In this document: positions 1-11,340 of the stretch, in pieces
Position numbering within the stretch: position 1 is the stretch's first letter
How the letters are laid out: each line of letters starts with the position of its first letter
Assembly (NCBI GenBank): GCA_038049695.1
Contig: CP142461.1
Coordinates: forward strand, 40,039,501-40,103,500
Reading direction: 5' to 3'
DNA: 64,000 bases
From: Cinnamomum chago
Lineage: Eukaryota; Streptophyta; Magnoliopsida; Laurales; Lauraceae
Notes under the pieces: model-generated
The model's input: the letters and a program-made list of their open reading frames with translations, nothing else
Databases searched by the model: none
Told to the model about the DNA's origin: nothing
Made by a program: the position numbers and the translations under genes

Positions 1-500
1 CTGAGTTTATATCAAATTTATTTGTGTCCTGTGCAATTGTATCTGTGTTCTGTGTGATGTTGAATCAATGTCTCTTAACTTTATCTGAGACTAAAAGCAA
101 GAGAGTCTGATGCTGGACTGGAAATCCACCAAATCTTTTGTCTATTTCATGAGTTTATCTGAGTTTACATCAAATTTATCTGAGTTTAGATCAATTTTAT
201 CTGAGTTTATATCAAATTTATCTGTGTCCTGTGCAATTGTATCTGTGTTCTGTGTGATGTTGAATCAATGTCTCTTGACTTTATCTGAGACTAAAAGCAA
301 GAGAGTCTGATGCTGGACTGGAAATCCACCAAATCTTTTGTCTATTGCATGAGTTTATCTGAGTTTATATCAAATTTATCTGACTTTGTAACAATTTATC
401 TGAGTTTAATATAAATTTATCTGTGTATTGTGCAATTGTATCTCTAATCTGTATTCAGTTGTTTTAATATTTTGGTGATATGAATCTGAGTTATTTTACT
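1..500 (+). repeat. TTATCTGA array A (about 21-bp units) with a 200-bp duplication
   Basis: Units of about 21 bp carry TTATCTGA or TATCTGTG on the plus strand. On top of that a 200-bp block is duplicated: the text starting tgaatcaatgtctctt at 61 recurs at 261. The array runs up to the acceptor site of the first visible ULP exon (AG at 507-508). No gene is seen in it. It is probably intron or 5' flank of the MULE-borne gene. Confidence 0.85.
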
Positions 501-508
501 ATATGCAG

Positions 509-2760
509 GAATAAAACATAACAAGAGAAAAAGGGTGGAAGATAAACCATCAAACAAGAAGGAAGTCAGTAAGGACATAAATGATGAGAAGACTAGCGCT
601 CATTACCAGTTCAGATCAAATTTGGCCTCAACTGTGTCACTGGTCAACAGCATCAAACAAATGGTCACAGAAGTCCACATAGTTGAATTAAGAAAGACTC
701 CATTCTGGAGCCTCATAGAATGCATGCTGGCCAACAAAATATCTGAAAAGATGTGCAGAAAGTTTGACAAGGACATTATGTTGATCCTTGATACATACAA
801 CACACAGAGAAGACAATTCAGATTAGGAAGGTCCTACGTGCCGTTAACTGCAAATGACATATCGCTTATCTTCGGCATACCAAACGGAACAAGAGAACTT
901 GATCTAAAATATTCAAAAAGGAAAACAACTGAATTCATATCTAGAAGATTCCATGGTTGTTCAAGGGTGTCGGCTCCACAAATAAAGCAACAGCTCCTTC
1001 TAGCATTGAATGGAGTATCAGAAACTGACATTGCTGATGTTGCTAGGCTACTTTGCCTGTATATCCTTGTCGTACTATTTTTTGCAACCCATGGAAACAC
1101 CATAGGATGGGCATATGTGGGATATGTTGAAAACTACATGGATATGAAGCACTATGCCTGGGCAGAAGAGATTTCAAAGTTTCTCATGGAGTCGATACAC
1201 AACAGAAGTCGTGGGTCTGATAGAGTAATTGGTTGCCTTATTGCATTACCGGTATGATATACAGCTACAAATTTACAAATTCGAATTTCAATATACAAAG
1301 ATTTATTGACCTACATTTATGTTTTATGATTTTGTAACAGTATTGGTTGTGTGAGCATACGACGATCATCAAACCAGATGATTCGGTGCATTTCCCACGA
1401 GTACTAAAGTGGAATCTAAGGGCACTGAGTATGGCACTTAGGAAAAGGCCCCTTCATTCACTAGTAGCTACTGAGGTATTTTTCACAACTTTCACTCTCT
1501 AATTTTATCTAAGTTTTTAATCTAACATGTTCTTTTTAACATTTGTATCAAATGCAGGTCCTGGGGGACGAATTAGATATCACGCTGCTTGAAGTGCAGT
1601 GATTACAGTCCTTGTCGGACAGTGACGCTAGTGACAAGGAGGTCATGATGGATATAGAAGGAGAGCAACATAATGGCCAAACACACAAAAAGCAAGGAGA
1701 TGGGGGAGAAATAGCAGTAGGAATAGAAGGAGAAAATGTTGATCAAGGAGACGATCAAGAGGATGGAAATGAAAACATCCAGGAAGAATTGGAAGAAGGA
1801 GATCAGGGAGAACAGATGAAAATGATTGAAGTCACCCACCCAGATACAGACATACTGACAGACACATTGGTTGTATCCGAGTTGGAAGAGCAGCTGCAAA
1901 ACAGTAACAGTGAAGAAACAGATTTTCCTGTTGTGGCAAAACAGTCAATAGCATTTGGTGCAGAGATGGCGGGCTATGAACAGACGTCCCAACAAACAGA
2001 TCTGCTGGTTGCAAACATCTTAGCTGACATAATTGGCAGCGCCAGCAACACAGTAAATGAAGAGCCATCTGAAGCACACTCTGGATCCTTACCAGAAGCT
2101 GGTGATACATTGCCTAGTCCCAGACAACAATCCCAAACTCCCGAAAACAACGAGATCAAAACTCTTACTGAGGAGCGTGACAGGGCAAATTCTTTAGTCA
2201 TCCAACTCACTAAGGAGAAGACAGAATTACAAGAGCAGATCCAACGGATGGCTATTGACCTTGAAAGGACGTCGGCCGAAAACAATAGCATAAAAAAGCA
2301 GCGGCTTGAAACTGAACAAATGATCACCAGCTTGCTAAAAGAAAGAGATGATGCTCTATTGTTGGTTGAGCAATTGACAAAGGAGAAGACTTCGCTTGAA
2401 ACACACAGTGTGGACAAAGATCATACTTTAGAGGAGTCAACTCGAATGGTCAGCTCCCTCAAAGAGCAGCTGAAACACACCATCAATGTGTCAGATATAC
2501 AGTCCTCGAGAGCTACGACTGCAGAAAATGAGGTAAAGGGCTTGAAGAAAAAGTTGGTTAATCTGGAATCAAACAACTTCAAACTGCAGCAGCTCTTGAG
2601 GGAAATGACAATTGAATATACAGAGAAAGGATTGCAGTGGGCTGGGAAGACTCTAGATGATATCTTCCAGCCTACAAGAAAAACTACTACACGACAGAAA
2701 GCAGCGAAAGAGGCTGCAACTGATCGTAATATTGCAGAAGATGTACCTGAGGATCTTCAG
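509..2760 (+). CDS. MULE-borne ULP gene, 5' visible exons: PMD/DUF1985-like domain and coiled coil
   Basis: Three exons are visible: 509-1251, 1341-1475 and 1558 (or 1609)-2760, joined by GT-AG introns with compatible phases. Exon 1 begins in mid-codon after TATATGCAG, so earlier exons lie upstream, out of the window. It starts with a basic KHNKRKR stretch, then a helical domain whose signature FRLGRSYVPLTANDISLIFG resembles the plant mobile domain/DUF1985 heads of transposon ULP proteins. Exon 2 continues with YWLCEHTT. Exon 3 is acidic, then a heptad-rich coiled coil (about 2140-2650). With the 1558 acceptor an in-frame TGA lies at 1600-1602; the alternative acceptor at 1607-1608 (ATTACAG) also keeps phase 0 and skips it, so the gene need not be broken. 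The donor is at 2761. The gene continues at 34228. The exact domain family is uncertain. Confidence 0.72.
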
Positions 2761-2779
2761 GTACACAACCATGCTTGTT

Positions 2780-3261
2780 TAGATAAATTTATCTTTGCAT
2801 TGAATTCATGTTTTGCATATCTATCAAATTTATCTGACTTATGTGTCATTTTATTTGAGTTTATAGCAAATTTATCTGACTTTCTAACAATTTATCTGAG
2901 TTCTGTATCAAATTTATCTGACTTCTGTGTCATTTTATCTGACTTTCTAACAATTTATCTGAGTTCTGTATCAAATTTATCTGACTTCTGTGTCATTTTA
3001 TCTGACTTTCTAACAATTTATCTGAGTTCTGTATCAAATTTATCTGACTTCTGTGTCATTTTATCTGACTTTCTAACAATTTATCTGAGTTCTGTATCAA
3101 ATTTATCTGACTTCTGTGTCATTTTATCTGACTTTCTAACGATTTATCTGAGTTCTGTATCAAATTTATCTGACCTCTGTGTCATTTTATCTGACTTTCT
3201 AACAATTTATCTGAGCTCTGTATCAACTTCTAAAACTTTTCATTAAATTTATCTAACTTCT
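2780..3261 (+). repeat. TTATCTGA array B, 63-bp (3 x 21) tandem units, in an intron of the ULP gene
   Basis: About six copies of a 63-bp unit, itself three 21-bp subunits each with TTATCTGA, follow the donor at 2761. The Gypsy element inserted in this array (TSD CTTCT at 3257-3261 and 34109-34113). Decayed units continue at 34114-34170. Because 63 is a multiple of three, the array stays open in the frame of exon 3 and would encode a 21-residue repeat if the intron were retained; the good donor suggests it is normally spliced out. Confidence 0.85.
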
Positions 3262-6031
3262 TGATGGAACGCGCTCCGTGGCCCCGGGCGCTACCGGGCG
3301 TCGGCGGACGTGGGAGTCCGTTTGGTCCGACCCTTTCGCCCCCGGAGGGCGGAGCGTACATCAACGCTTTTGGGTGTTTGGGTGGGTGTGCCAGATTTTC
3401 TATTTTACTTGGAATTGCAAGTGATGATCCGGAGATCAATCTTCGCAAGTAAAAAAGGAAATCAACTTCTTTTCAAGTTTCCATTGCACACATATTTAAG
3501 AAAAAAGACAGTTTTTTATTTTGCCGTAAAAGGCGAGTTTTGGCATTTATAGCCGATTTTTGGCGTTTATAGCCGATTTGTGGCGTTTATAGCCGATTTA
3601 CAATTCTCATCAATAATGAAAGACAAGAGTTGTGGTTTTTTGTCTCTTAAAAAAATACGAAATACAATGAAAAGCGAGAAAGGAAAAATCTAACTTTTCA
3701 GGAGATTGTGGGAGGGACCCGTTTAGATTGACGGTCGCGAGTCATGTATGGACTCCGCCATCATCCATGCAAATGAGAACGTCGGATGCTTTGAATTCGC
3801 TTGGCTTGGCTTTCGCTTGGCTTGGCTATATCCTCAGATTTTTAGAGAACAAAGACCGAGAGAAGGTCTTATGTTCAATAAAAAGCCGAGTAGACGGGCT
3901 GAAGAGCCATGTCTAAACCACTTTTGTTGAAGTAGAAGGTAAAGGACCTTGGGGGGAAGTGCCCCCCCCAAGGGACTTTTGTCACCTTGTAGTGGAGGCT
4001 GCTGCGGAATTCCGACAGAGGTTTCTTTCTCTCTGAGCTTCTGGATCTCTAGAGCAGGAATTGCTGATGATTTCCGATCCGATGATTCTGATCCCCCGGA
4101 ATGCTTGGAGGGGACTCCTATTTATAGGCTTTTGGTGGCCTTTAGGAGTGATTTATGAGCCTTTATGGTAATAAAGCTCATTAAGGGAGGAGTTACAAGT
4201 TTTAATTGTCTCTTGATTTGTAACTCCTGCCCCTTGGATTTCATTGGCCGGAGGAGAGTCATGGGCATTTAATCGCCTTTAATCTCCATTATGTTAGGAG
4301 TTTCATGACTTGAATGCCATGATTGCTTGGACTTGTAACTCCTGAACAGAGGCTTCTGATTGGGCCGTCCAAGATAATGGGTTAATGACCGCATTAACTT
4401 GCCATAAACAGGCCAATTGATAGCATTAAGTGGCCGCCTTAGTAGCTGAAGAGTCGCGGGCCATGTTGTGTCTTTTGGAATCCCCTTTGCGATGATCATC
4501 GATGGATCCTTATGTAAATCAACATCAGATGATCATGTAGTTTCAGACATTGGTTGATACCAGCGGGCCGGCAGCATCTGTCCAGTTGATTTCACGATCG
4601 GGCGGGCAGAAAGTGCACTTTTTTGGTTGTTCGGCTGGCGATCAATGAAGTTTTTGAAGTTCTGGAAAGGAGTCATGTGATCTTGATGAATATCAGTGAA
4701 TTTGGAGCCTCAAAAACCTGAATCTGGAAAAATCACAGGGACAGAACAACTCGTCTCGCGAAAACGGACGAAACGAGGGGTCCCGGGGCGAAATCGGCGC
4801 CCCGGACCCCATGGCCCAGGGTCGCAGGGGTCTGCGACCCTGGGGAAAAATCCCTTCCCGGGGCCCCTTTTTGGCCGTTTCTCGTCGTTTTTCGCTTCCG
4901 TTTTTTTTGCTTATTTTCTCTGACATTTCTCCACATTATTTGGCTTGATTTCCCTCTGAAAAACCTGATGAGAATCCTTGCAAATTGGTTTGCAAAGTTT
5001 CTGATTTTCCGGGAAAAGCCGAACGCAGAACTGCTGATTTTCCGCCAGAAGCTGAAACAGGATCAAACGATGTCGGAATGACCTGAAATTTGAGGTGAAG
5101 CTTCTTGAGCATTAACTAAGACTAACCATGGGCTTTTGTTTGAGTTTTGATGCCGTTTGGGGTCATGCAAACGCTTGCCTTTGATTTCACCGCGAGGGAA
5201 ATGCCGAGCTTTGACTTTCGGTCAAACTATGTCCGATTGACCTGAAATTCGACGGGTGACTCCCTCATCAGTAGATAAGACCAACCATAGGCTTTCGTTT
5301 GAGTTTTGAAGCCATTTTGGGTCATGCAAACGCTTGCCTTTGATTTCACCGCGAGGGAAATGCCGAGCTTTGACTTTCAGTCAAACGATGTCCGATTGAC
5401 CTGAAATTCGACGGGTGACTCCCTCATCAGTAGATAAGACCAACCATAGGCTTTCGTTTGAGTTTTGAAGCCATTTGGGGTCATGCAAACGCTTGCCTTT
5501 GATTTCACCGCAAGGGAGATGTCGAGATTTGACTTCTGGTCAAACGATGTCCGATTGACCTGAATTTCGACGAGCAGCCTATTGGAGTCATTTTGAGATG
5601 ATCCACAAGCTCCGAATTGGGTGCCATGGTCCCGGGGTGCTCTGCCGCTGGTAGGCTTGATTCAGCCGTTGGACAGTTGATGATGGGTCAAACGTTGCTG
5701 GTTTGACTTGAGACTTGACGTGGAGCCTTTTGGACATATTTTGAGAACATCCATAGGCCCTGATCGAAGATTTGGTGTCTCCGATTCTGCCGCCGCCGAG
5801 AGCGCTTGTTTAGCTGTTGGAGAAGTGAAGCTAGGCCAAATGATGTCGGAATGACCCAAAACTTCATGTGTACCTCTCTTTTGGTTGTTTTGAATGACCT
5901 TGCAGTTTTTGTTTGATTCTGACAAGATCTGATTCTTGGAAGTAGCATCGCCTATTTATGGCAGGTTGCGTCTTCATGTGGCTTCTTGATGTTGAAGAGG
6001 CAAAGTGACACACATTTTTTTTGTGTCAACA
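3262..6031 (-). repeat. 3' LTR of the Tat element (left copy)
   Basis: This copy pairs with 31330-34108. It holds a GC-rich head, three TTTGGCGTTTATAGCCGA-like units near 3538-3600, and three tandem units of about 160 bp at roughly 5089-5570, each with the text AACCATAGGCTTTCGTTTGA or a variant. ORFs in it are shadows of these repeats. The purine-rich stretch on the minus strand just inside (about 6032-6045) would be the plus-strand primer, but it is short. Confidence 0.95.
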
Positions 6032-6700
6032 GATGCCCTCTCGAGGTACAACGACGAGTTGCTTGGCTTTTGAAGTCGATGTGCCTCGAAGAGATCTGTG
6101 AAGGAGAGCTTATGTCTTGACCAAGAGTCTTTGAGCGGTCTTTCTTTTGGTATTGTAGCCTTTTGAACTTCCAGGGGGTTTGTATGGTAGTGATAGGAAT
6201 CATGTACCATCTTGATTCAAAGTATTGAAGATGACATCAGGGATGCGGATTTGGATTTTTGTTTTGACCTTGAGTCCTAACAGGCTGTATGTGGCAAGTT
6301 AGGGGGTCGGATTTGGTTTTGACCGTGTGACCCAACAAGCTGTATGTGGAATGTTGGGGGGGGTCAGGTTTTGGTTTTTGGTTTTGGTCTTGTGACCTAA
6401 CAAGCTGTATGTGGAATGTTAGGGGACCGGTTTGATTTTTGGTGAAATGTCAATTTCAAGGTTTGGCTCAATTTGGCTCATGAGGTGAGATGGTTAGGTT
6501 TCTTGGAAGCTCATGGGGCCTGGATTTTTGTATGGTATGGTCCAATCAACTCAAAAGAGGCATGGAACCATTTTTTTATATGCTCTTGGTAAGAGAAATT
6601 TTGACTAAAAGCCACTTTTAGTGCCTAGGTGGTCAAACCTGGCTCATATGGGCTAACCCATGGGACCTTAAGCTTTTGGGAATGGCTTAGATCTCATATG
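6032..6700. other. Non-coding spacer of the Tat element, with three tandem hairpins
   Basis: No ORF of merit lies between the left LTR and the antisense-gene promoter. The segment 6262-6430 holds three tandem copies of a hairpin (see the separate entry). The rest is T- and G-rich unique sequence. Confidence 0.7.
6262..6430. repeat. Three tandem hairpins with compensatory stem changes (family H1)
   Basis: Each copy (6266-6308, 6321-6365, 6386-6428) has a 4-bp outer stem, a 6-nt 5' spacer, a 6-7-bp inner stem and a loop of about 14 nt (AGCTGTATGTGGAA). Inner stems are CCTAAC/GTTAGG, CCCAACA/TGTTGGG and CCTAACA/TGTTAGG. Outer stems are GACC/GGTC, GACC/GGTC and GGTC/GACC. Paired bases changed together while pairing was kept, which points to selection or conversion for a folded RNA or DNA. 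The function is unknown. Confidence 0.7.
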
Positions 6701-6930
6701 GTTTTATTTTGGAAAGAATTTCTAAAGATATCTCTTTTGGATAGAGAATATCTAAGAATATCTTAACTTGGAGAGAATTTCTCAAGTTCCCTTGATTTTT
6801 AGAGAGAATTTCTCAAAGTCTCCTTCTTTGGGGGAGAATATCTCTCATTCCTTTGTTTTTGGGAGAGAATTTCTCAAAGAATATTCTCTTTAGGAGAGAT
6901 TATCTCATATTCCCTTTTCTTTTGGGGAAG
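6700..6930. repeat. Palindromic GAGA-TCTC motifs upstream of the antisense promoter
   Basis: About six units 35-40 bp apart contain small palindromes of the form GAGAATTTCTC, GAGAATATCTC or GAGATTATCTC, separated by CT-rich text. They end about 70 bp before a TATA box, so they may be upstream regulatory sites of the plus-strand gene in the Tat element. This is inference from position only. Confidence 0.5.
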
Positions 6931-6993
6931 GTTGCTAATTTTTAGCACTTACCTCCTTGCTTTTCTCTTCTTTCCTCTTTTGGTTTGCTCTCT

Positions 6994-7003
6994 TCTATAA
7001 AAG
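6994..7003 (+). promoter_or_regulatory. TATA box of the antisense gene in the Tat element
   Basis: TCTATAAAAG lies 122 bp upstream of an ATG (7125) that starts an exon with a good donor. A transcript start near 7030 would leave a leader of about 95 nt. Spacing and sequence match a plant TATA promoter, but no transcript is known here. Confidence 0.6.
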
Positions 7004-7134
7004 CAAGTGAGGTGGGATCTCTTGCTTTTGTTGTTTTCTTTTTTTCCAGAAGTCTTCAAGAGTTGCTCCAAGTGCAAGAGTTCTCCTTCTTTAAGAGTCT
7101 TCAAGTTCTTCTTCTTCTCCATCCATGGCTTCAA

Positions 7135-7137
7135 GTA

Positions 7138-7168
<31 letters not shown>

Positions 7169-7884
7169 ACAAGAAATCCATGTAGAAATAGGATGGGGAA
7201 AAAGAAAGTGTTTCTTTTCTTTTTTTCTTTTTTTTTTCTTTCTTTTTTCTTTCTTTTTCTTTTCTCTTTTTTTTTTCCTTTTTGCACGTTTTTTTTTCTC
7301 TTTTTTTTTTCGTGCTTCTCTTTTTTCTTTTTTTTTATTTTTTCTTTTTTTTTTTGGGTGGGCCGTACGGATCTGGCCGTACGGCCCGTGACCTGTGGGC
7401 CACGGCCCACAGGCCAGCCCCTTTTTTTTTCTTTTCTCTCTCTGTTTTTTTTTTCTTTTTTTTTTTATCTTTCTCCTTTTTTTTTTGAGAAAGTTTTCTT
7501 TCTTTTTTTTTTTTTATCATAACAATGCATCCTTTTTTTTTTTGTTGCATATCAAGATGTTCATACATGCTTTTGTTTTTGTAACAATTGATGGCATGAT
7601 GCAGTGACATACCTGAAAACCTTTGCAAAGTTAGGAACTTGGAGCTCGCAGCAATGTTGAGCCCTTCCTGATTTTGCGGAGTTTTTCAAGGTTTCGAAAG
7701 TTTGGAGTTTTGGAGCTCACAGTGATGTTGAGCCTATCTCCAAGCTTTCTATTTCTGTCGGGGTACTTCTTTTTCTTTGGAATTGCCCCGAGGTCATGCC
7801 GAAATTTCGCCAGATTTTTTTAGCAAAATCTCGTCATTTTGATGATAATTCTTTCCTCCTTTTTTTCTTTTTAACCTTTTACAG
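7135..7884 (+). other. First intron of the antisense gene, poly-T rich
   Basis: The 750-bp segment runs from GTAAGT to TTTTACAG and is dominated by T runs broken by C, with a short GC-rich palindromic patch near 7362-7420 (GGCCGTACGG and GGGCCACGGCCC). ORFs of poly-Phe or poly-Lys seen here are low-complexity artefacts. Confidence 0.65.
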
Positions 7885-8971
7885 GTGGTCCTTCCAGAAC
7901 AGACAAGGGTAAAGATCCTATCACAAGCGTACCTCATCGATCTGCGCAATCTTCTAATCCAGCCGTCCAGCAGGCCTGGGAGAAGGTGCAATACGTCGAG
8001 CAGCACCTCGAGGAGTGTGACTCCCTCAATAGAGAGGAGGCGCGGCAGGCACTGATTGCTCGCAAAGGAGAGGATTTCTATAAGATCATGGTAAGCAGCC
8101 GTCCCTGGGTGATGGAGGATCAGAGGGTGTTGCCCAAGCCAACCTTCTTCTTTGGTGATGCAGCCCCAGCCGATATGACGTATCAGAGGAGATGCTTCCA
8201 GTTTTCCTACACGGTTGATGGTGTGAAGAAAACTGTTGCCACCCGATCGACTTTTGATCGTACTATCTCGATCATGAGTCTCTCTCCCACGTGCCCGAAG
8301 AGGGAAGATCCTCCAAGATGGGTGAAGAGGACCAACGTGGTCAAGACCGGGGTTTTCATTGGCAGTTCTCCTGGACATATGGAGAAGTCGCCTGCTGACA
8401 TGGACATCTTGATGCCGGCCAGCAACTACCAGGGCGCAGATTATCCATCAGTTGATTTGAGACCGATGGGCCTTGGCATCTTCAGTGGTGATGGTAGCAA
8501 CTGGGTGAAGCCTTTTCGACTCCGCGGCCGCTTCAGTGCTGACTCCGAGTGGAAGTCTTGGACTGACCATATCTTGTTTGTTGGGGGCGCCATTTTGAAG
8601 GAAGCCGGGATCTTTGATGCGGTCCGTGCATTTAGGGAGACCGTGATCTTTTCCGACAAGGCCTTCATGGCCATGCTTGAGTCATTCCTCCCTCAAACCA
8701 ATACCTTCATAGTGACGAATGGTGAGATTGGTTTTTCTCTGAAGGAGTTGAGTGCCATTACCGGGTTGCCCATCCTTGGGGAACTCTATGAGGAGTTCAT
8801 GCCGATTGACAGCGTCCTTGAGGAGAGGTCAAAGGAATTCAGGCTTTTATACTTTCAGCTCATCGTCTTCTACGATTTTTTGAAGGAGAAGGAGGGCTCG
8901 AAAGTAAGGTCTAGCAGCTGGAAGAGTTTCGGCTCTTCTTTTCTCAGTTTCCTTGACAGCAAGGGGCCTTC

Positions 8972-10724
8972 TGAAAGTCCAAGAGGATCCTAACCCTAGA
9001 GGGGGGGGTGAATAGGGTGAGCTACAACTATGACTAATTATGACCAATTTTAACTTCTTAGCATAAACTAGTCACATGTGATGATTAACAAACAAAATGC
9101 GGAAGCTAATACAAATACAATCACCACATAGCATGCACCACAACACCAATGTTTATAGTGGTTCGGCCTCAATGCCTACATCCACTACCGGCTTGTGAAT
9201 CCAATCACCCCACCGGATTTCCACTATTTATGCTTTTAACTAGGCTAAGCAATAACCCTTACAAAATGCTTTTTAAAGGCTAAGCAATAACCCTACAAGA
9301 TGCTTTTTAAAGGCTAAGCAATAACCTTACAAGATGCTTTTCAAAGGCTAAGCAATAACCTTACAAGATGCTTTTCAAAGGCTAAGCAATAACCTTTACA
9401 AAGTTGATTTCTCAAAGAAGGTGTCTTTCCAAAAGATCACTCTAAGAGATTACAATTTAAGCTCATATGAAATTGCCTCTTGAATAGGCTAATATGAAAG
9501 TTTAATACAAATTACAAACATACACTTAAAACAAGCTAAAGTGTGTGCACAAGTGTATGAGTGTGTTTCTTCAATCAATCTTAACAAAGAAGCTCTTAAA
9601 TGAATGCATGATGCATTTTAAAATCAAAGCTTATAAAATGATGATTGAAGAGAAAACTAATCACATGTGAAATTCAAACAACTTTAATAAATGAACTAAA
9701 CAAGTTGTATGAATGTAAAAGTCTAAGAAAGCATGTGATTTAGTTAAGAGAGTTTGCAAACTAATCTAATTTACCAAGGAAGATATTGAGTTTGCAAAAC
9801 AACTCTTTATAGGCTTGAAATCATGCATAAATGAAAATACCAAGGATTTGAACATGCATGAATTTCATTTGAATGGAAATCAAAATAACTTAGAAGATGT
9901 ACCTTTTAAATACTCATGAGTTTGATTTCCAAATAGCCCTCTAGCCTTTCCAACTTCTTCCCCTTTCTTTGGCTCCAAAATGCTCTCAAAAGTTCATAGT
10001 TCAAGCCTTGAAAAAGGTTGGAAATGAATGGACTTTATAGCCAAAAAGTTGCCAACGGCTAGTTCTCGGTCGACCTAGACACAGGTCTCGGTCGACCGAG
10101 AAAGCACAACGGTCATATTTCTGACCGTTGGCCTGAAACAGTTCAAAAACTGTCCATTTGCCCTGCAGTGTTCTCGGTCGACCGAGACACAGGGCTCGGT
10201 CGACCGACGACACTGTCGGGCGAGTCCCTGGGCCAAAATTCCAACTTTTTCCATTTTCAAAGTTTTTCTTTGGTGGATCTTTTGGCCACTAAATCAAGCT
10301 TAAATAACATGTTTTAAGGTATTCTAAGATGTTTAAAAACATGAGAAACACAAAGCCTAAAAAGATTCACAAGATTAAAACCAAAGGCTAGCTTGATTTG
10401 AATACAACTCTTTTCAAATGAAATTGCATACAAAATGATTCTTTTTGTGAAGAATGTATGCAAGACTTAAACCTAAATACACAAGATGATTTTCCAAATG
10501 TAGTGCACAAGGAAATAGGTTTTCAAAAGAGTTTTGGGTTCTAAAACCAATGCATCCAAGTTTAAAACCAAAACATGCATAAAACAAAAGCTTTTCCAAA
10601 TCTTAAAAGCTATGCATGGGTAAAACTAGATTTCAAGATATTTTAAATCAATGCATGTGTGTGAATTCAAATGATGCCAATATGCAAATGCATCCACCAA
10701 ATTGCAAAAACAAAATACCTAACA
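8972..10724 (-). repeat. 3' LTR of the Sirevirus (left copy)
   Basis: It is offset by exactly 5744 bp from the right copy. It contains about five tandem units of roughly 34 bp with GGCTAAGCAATAACC at 9241-9400 and the palindrome cluster at 10064-10208. Confidence 0.95.
10064..10208. repeat. SalI-type palindrome cluster in the Sirevirus LTR
   Basis: Four copies of a palindrome close to TCTCGGTCGACCGAGA lie in two pairs (10065-10080, 10086-10100; 10172-10186, 10195-10208), with a perfect 9-bp inverted repeat CAACGGTCA/TGACCGTTG (10107-10130) between the pairs. Conserved LTR palindromes are described for Sireviruses and are thought to be regulatory. The same cluster is at 15808-15952 in the other LTR. 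Confidence 0.85.
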
Positions 10725-10725
10725 A

Positions 10726-11340
10726 TCTCCCCCTTTGCAATTTGATGGCAACTTACTCATCATTGAAATTACACACTCTGTCTTCAGCTCCCCCTCAGCT
10801 GGACAAGTCTTGAAATCTTCTTCTTGGATGCTCCTTCTCTTAGCTTGGGCTCTTGGGCTCTTTTCTTCAATCTTCTTGATGCTTGGTGCTTGATCATTCT
10901 TCAAGCTTTCTTATCATCTTCCTCTCTATGGCCAAGCATCTTCTTTAGCTCCAAGCTTTCTTTCTTCTATTTGCTCTCCCCCTTTGACCATGCTTCTTTC
11001 TCCTCTTGAGAACTTGAAAGCTTTCTCCCCCTTTGATGGATAGGAGATCTTCGAGTACTTGAACTCTCGAACTCTCTCCCCCTTTGAAGAGTAGGAGATC
11101 TTTGAGTCACACTTGAACTCTCTCTCCCCCTTTGACATTAAATTGCAAAGGTACCTACACACATGAGACAAGAAGAATACCTTTAGTAGCACCTGTTAAC
11201 AAATGTAATCGAAAATGACAAACATAACAGGCTATCATGTATGTAAGTTAACTCTAAGGGCTCATTAGCATTCCAAGGGTGAATTTGATCAAAACTAATT
11301 CTTCCTACGAAGGTTTACACTCCCCCTCAATCCATTCTCT
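10726..11340 (-). promoter_or_regulatory. Polypurine tract and further PPT-like motifs of the Sirevirus
   Basis: On the minus strand the tract AAAGGGGGAGA abuts the 3' LTR (plus-strand TCTCCCCCTTTG at 10726). Similar CTCCCCCT motifs recur near 10790, 10976, 11026, 11079, 11135 and 11321. Multiple PPT-like motifs before the 3' LTR are a known Sirevirus trait. Confidence 0.8.

Noticed and set aside
3261-3552. ORFs at the LTR head (Pro/Gly-rich)
   Set aside because: They lie in both LTR copies, are GC-rich low-complexity and have no domain; they are LTR sequence read by chance.
7125-7628. Poly-Phe and poly-Lys ORFs
   Set aside because: Products of long T runs in the first intron of the antisense gene.
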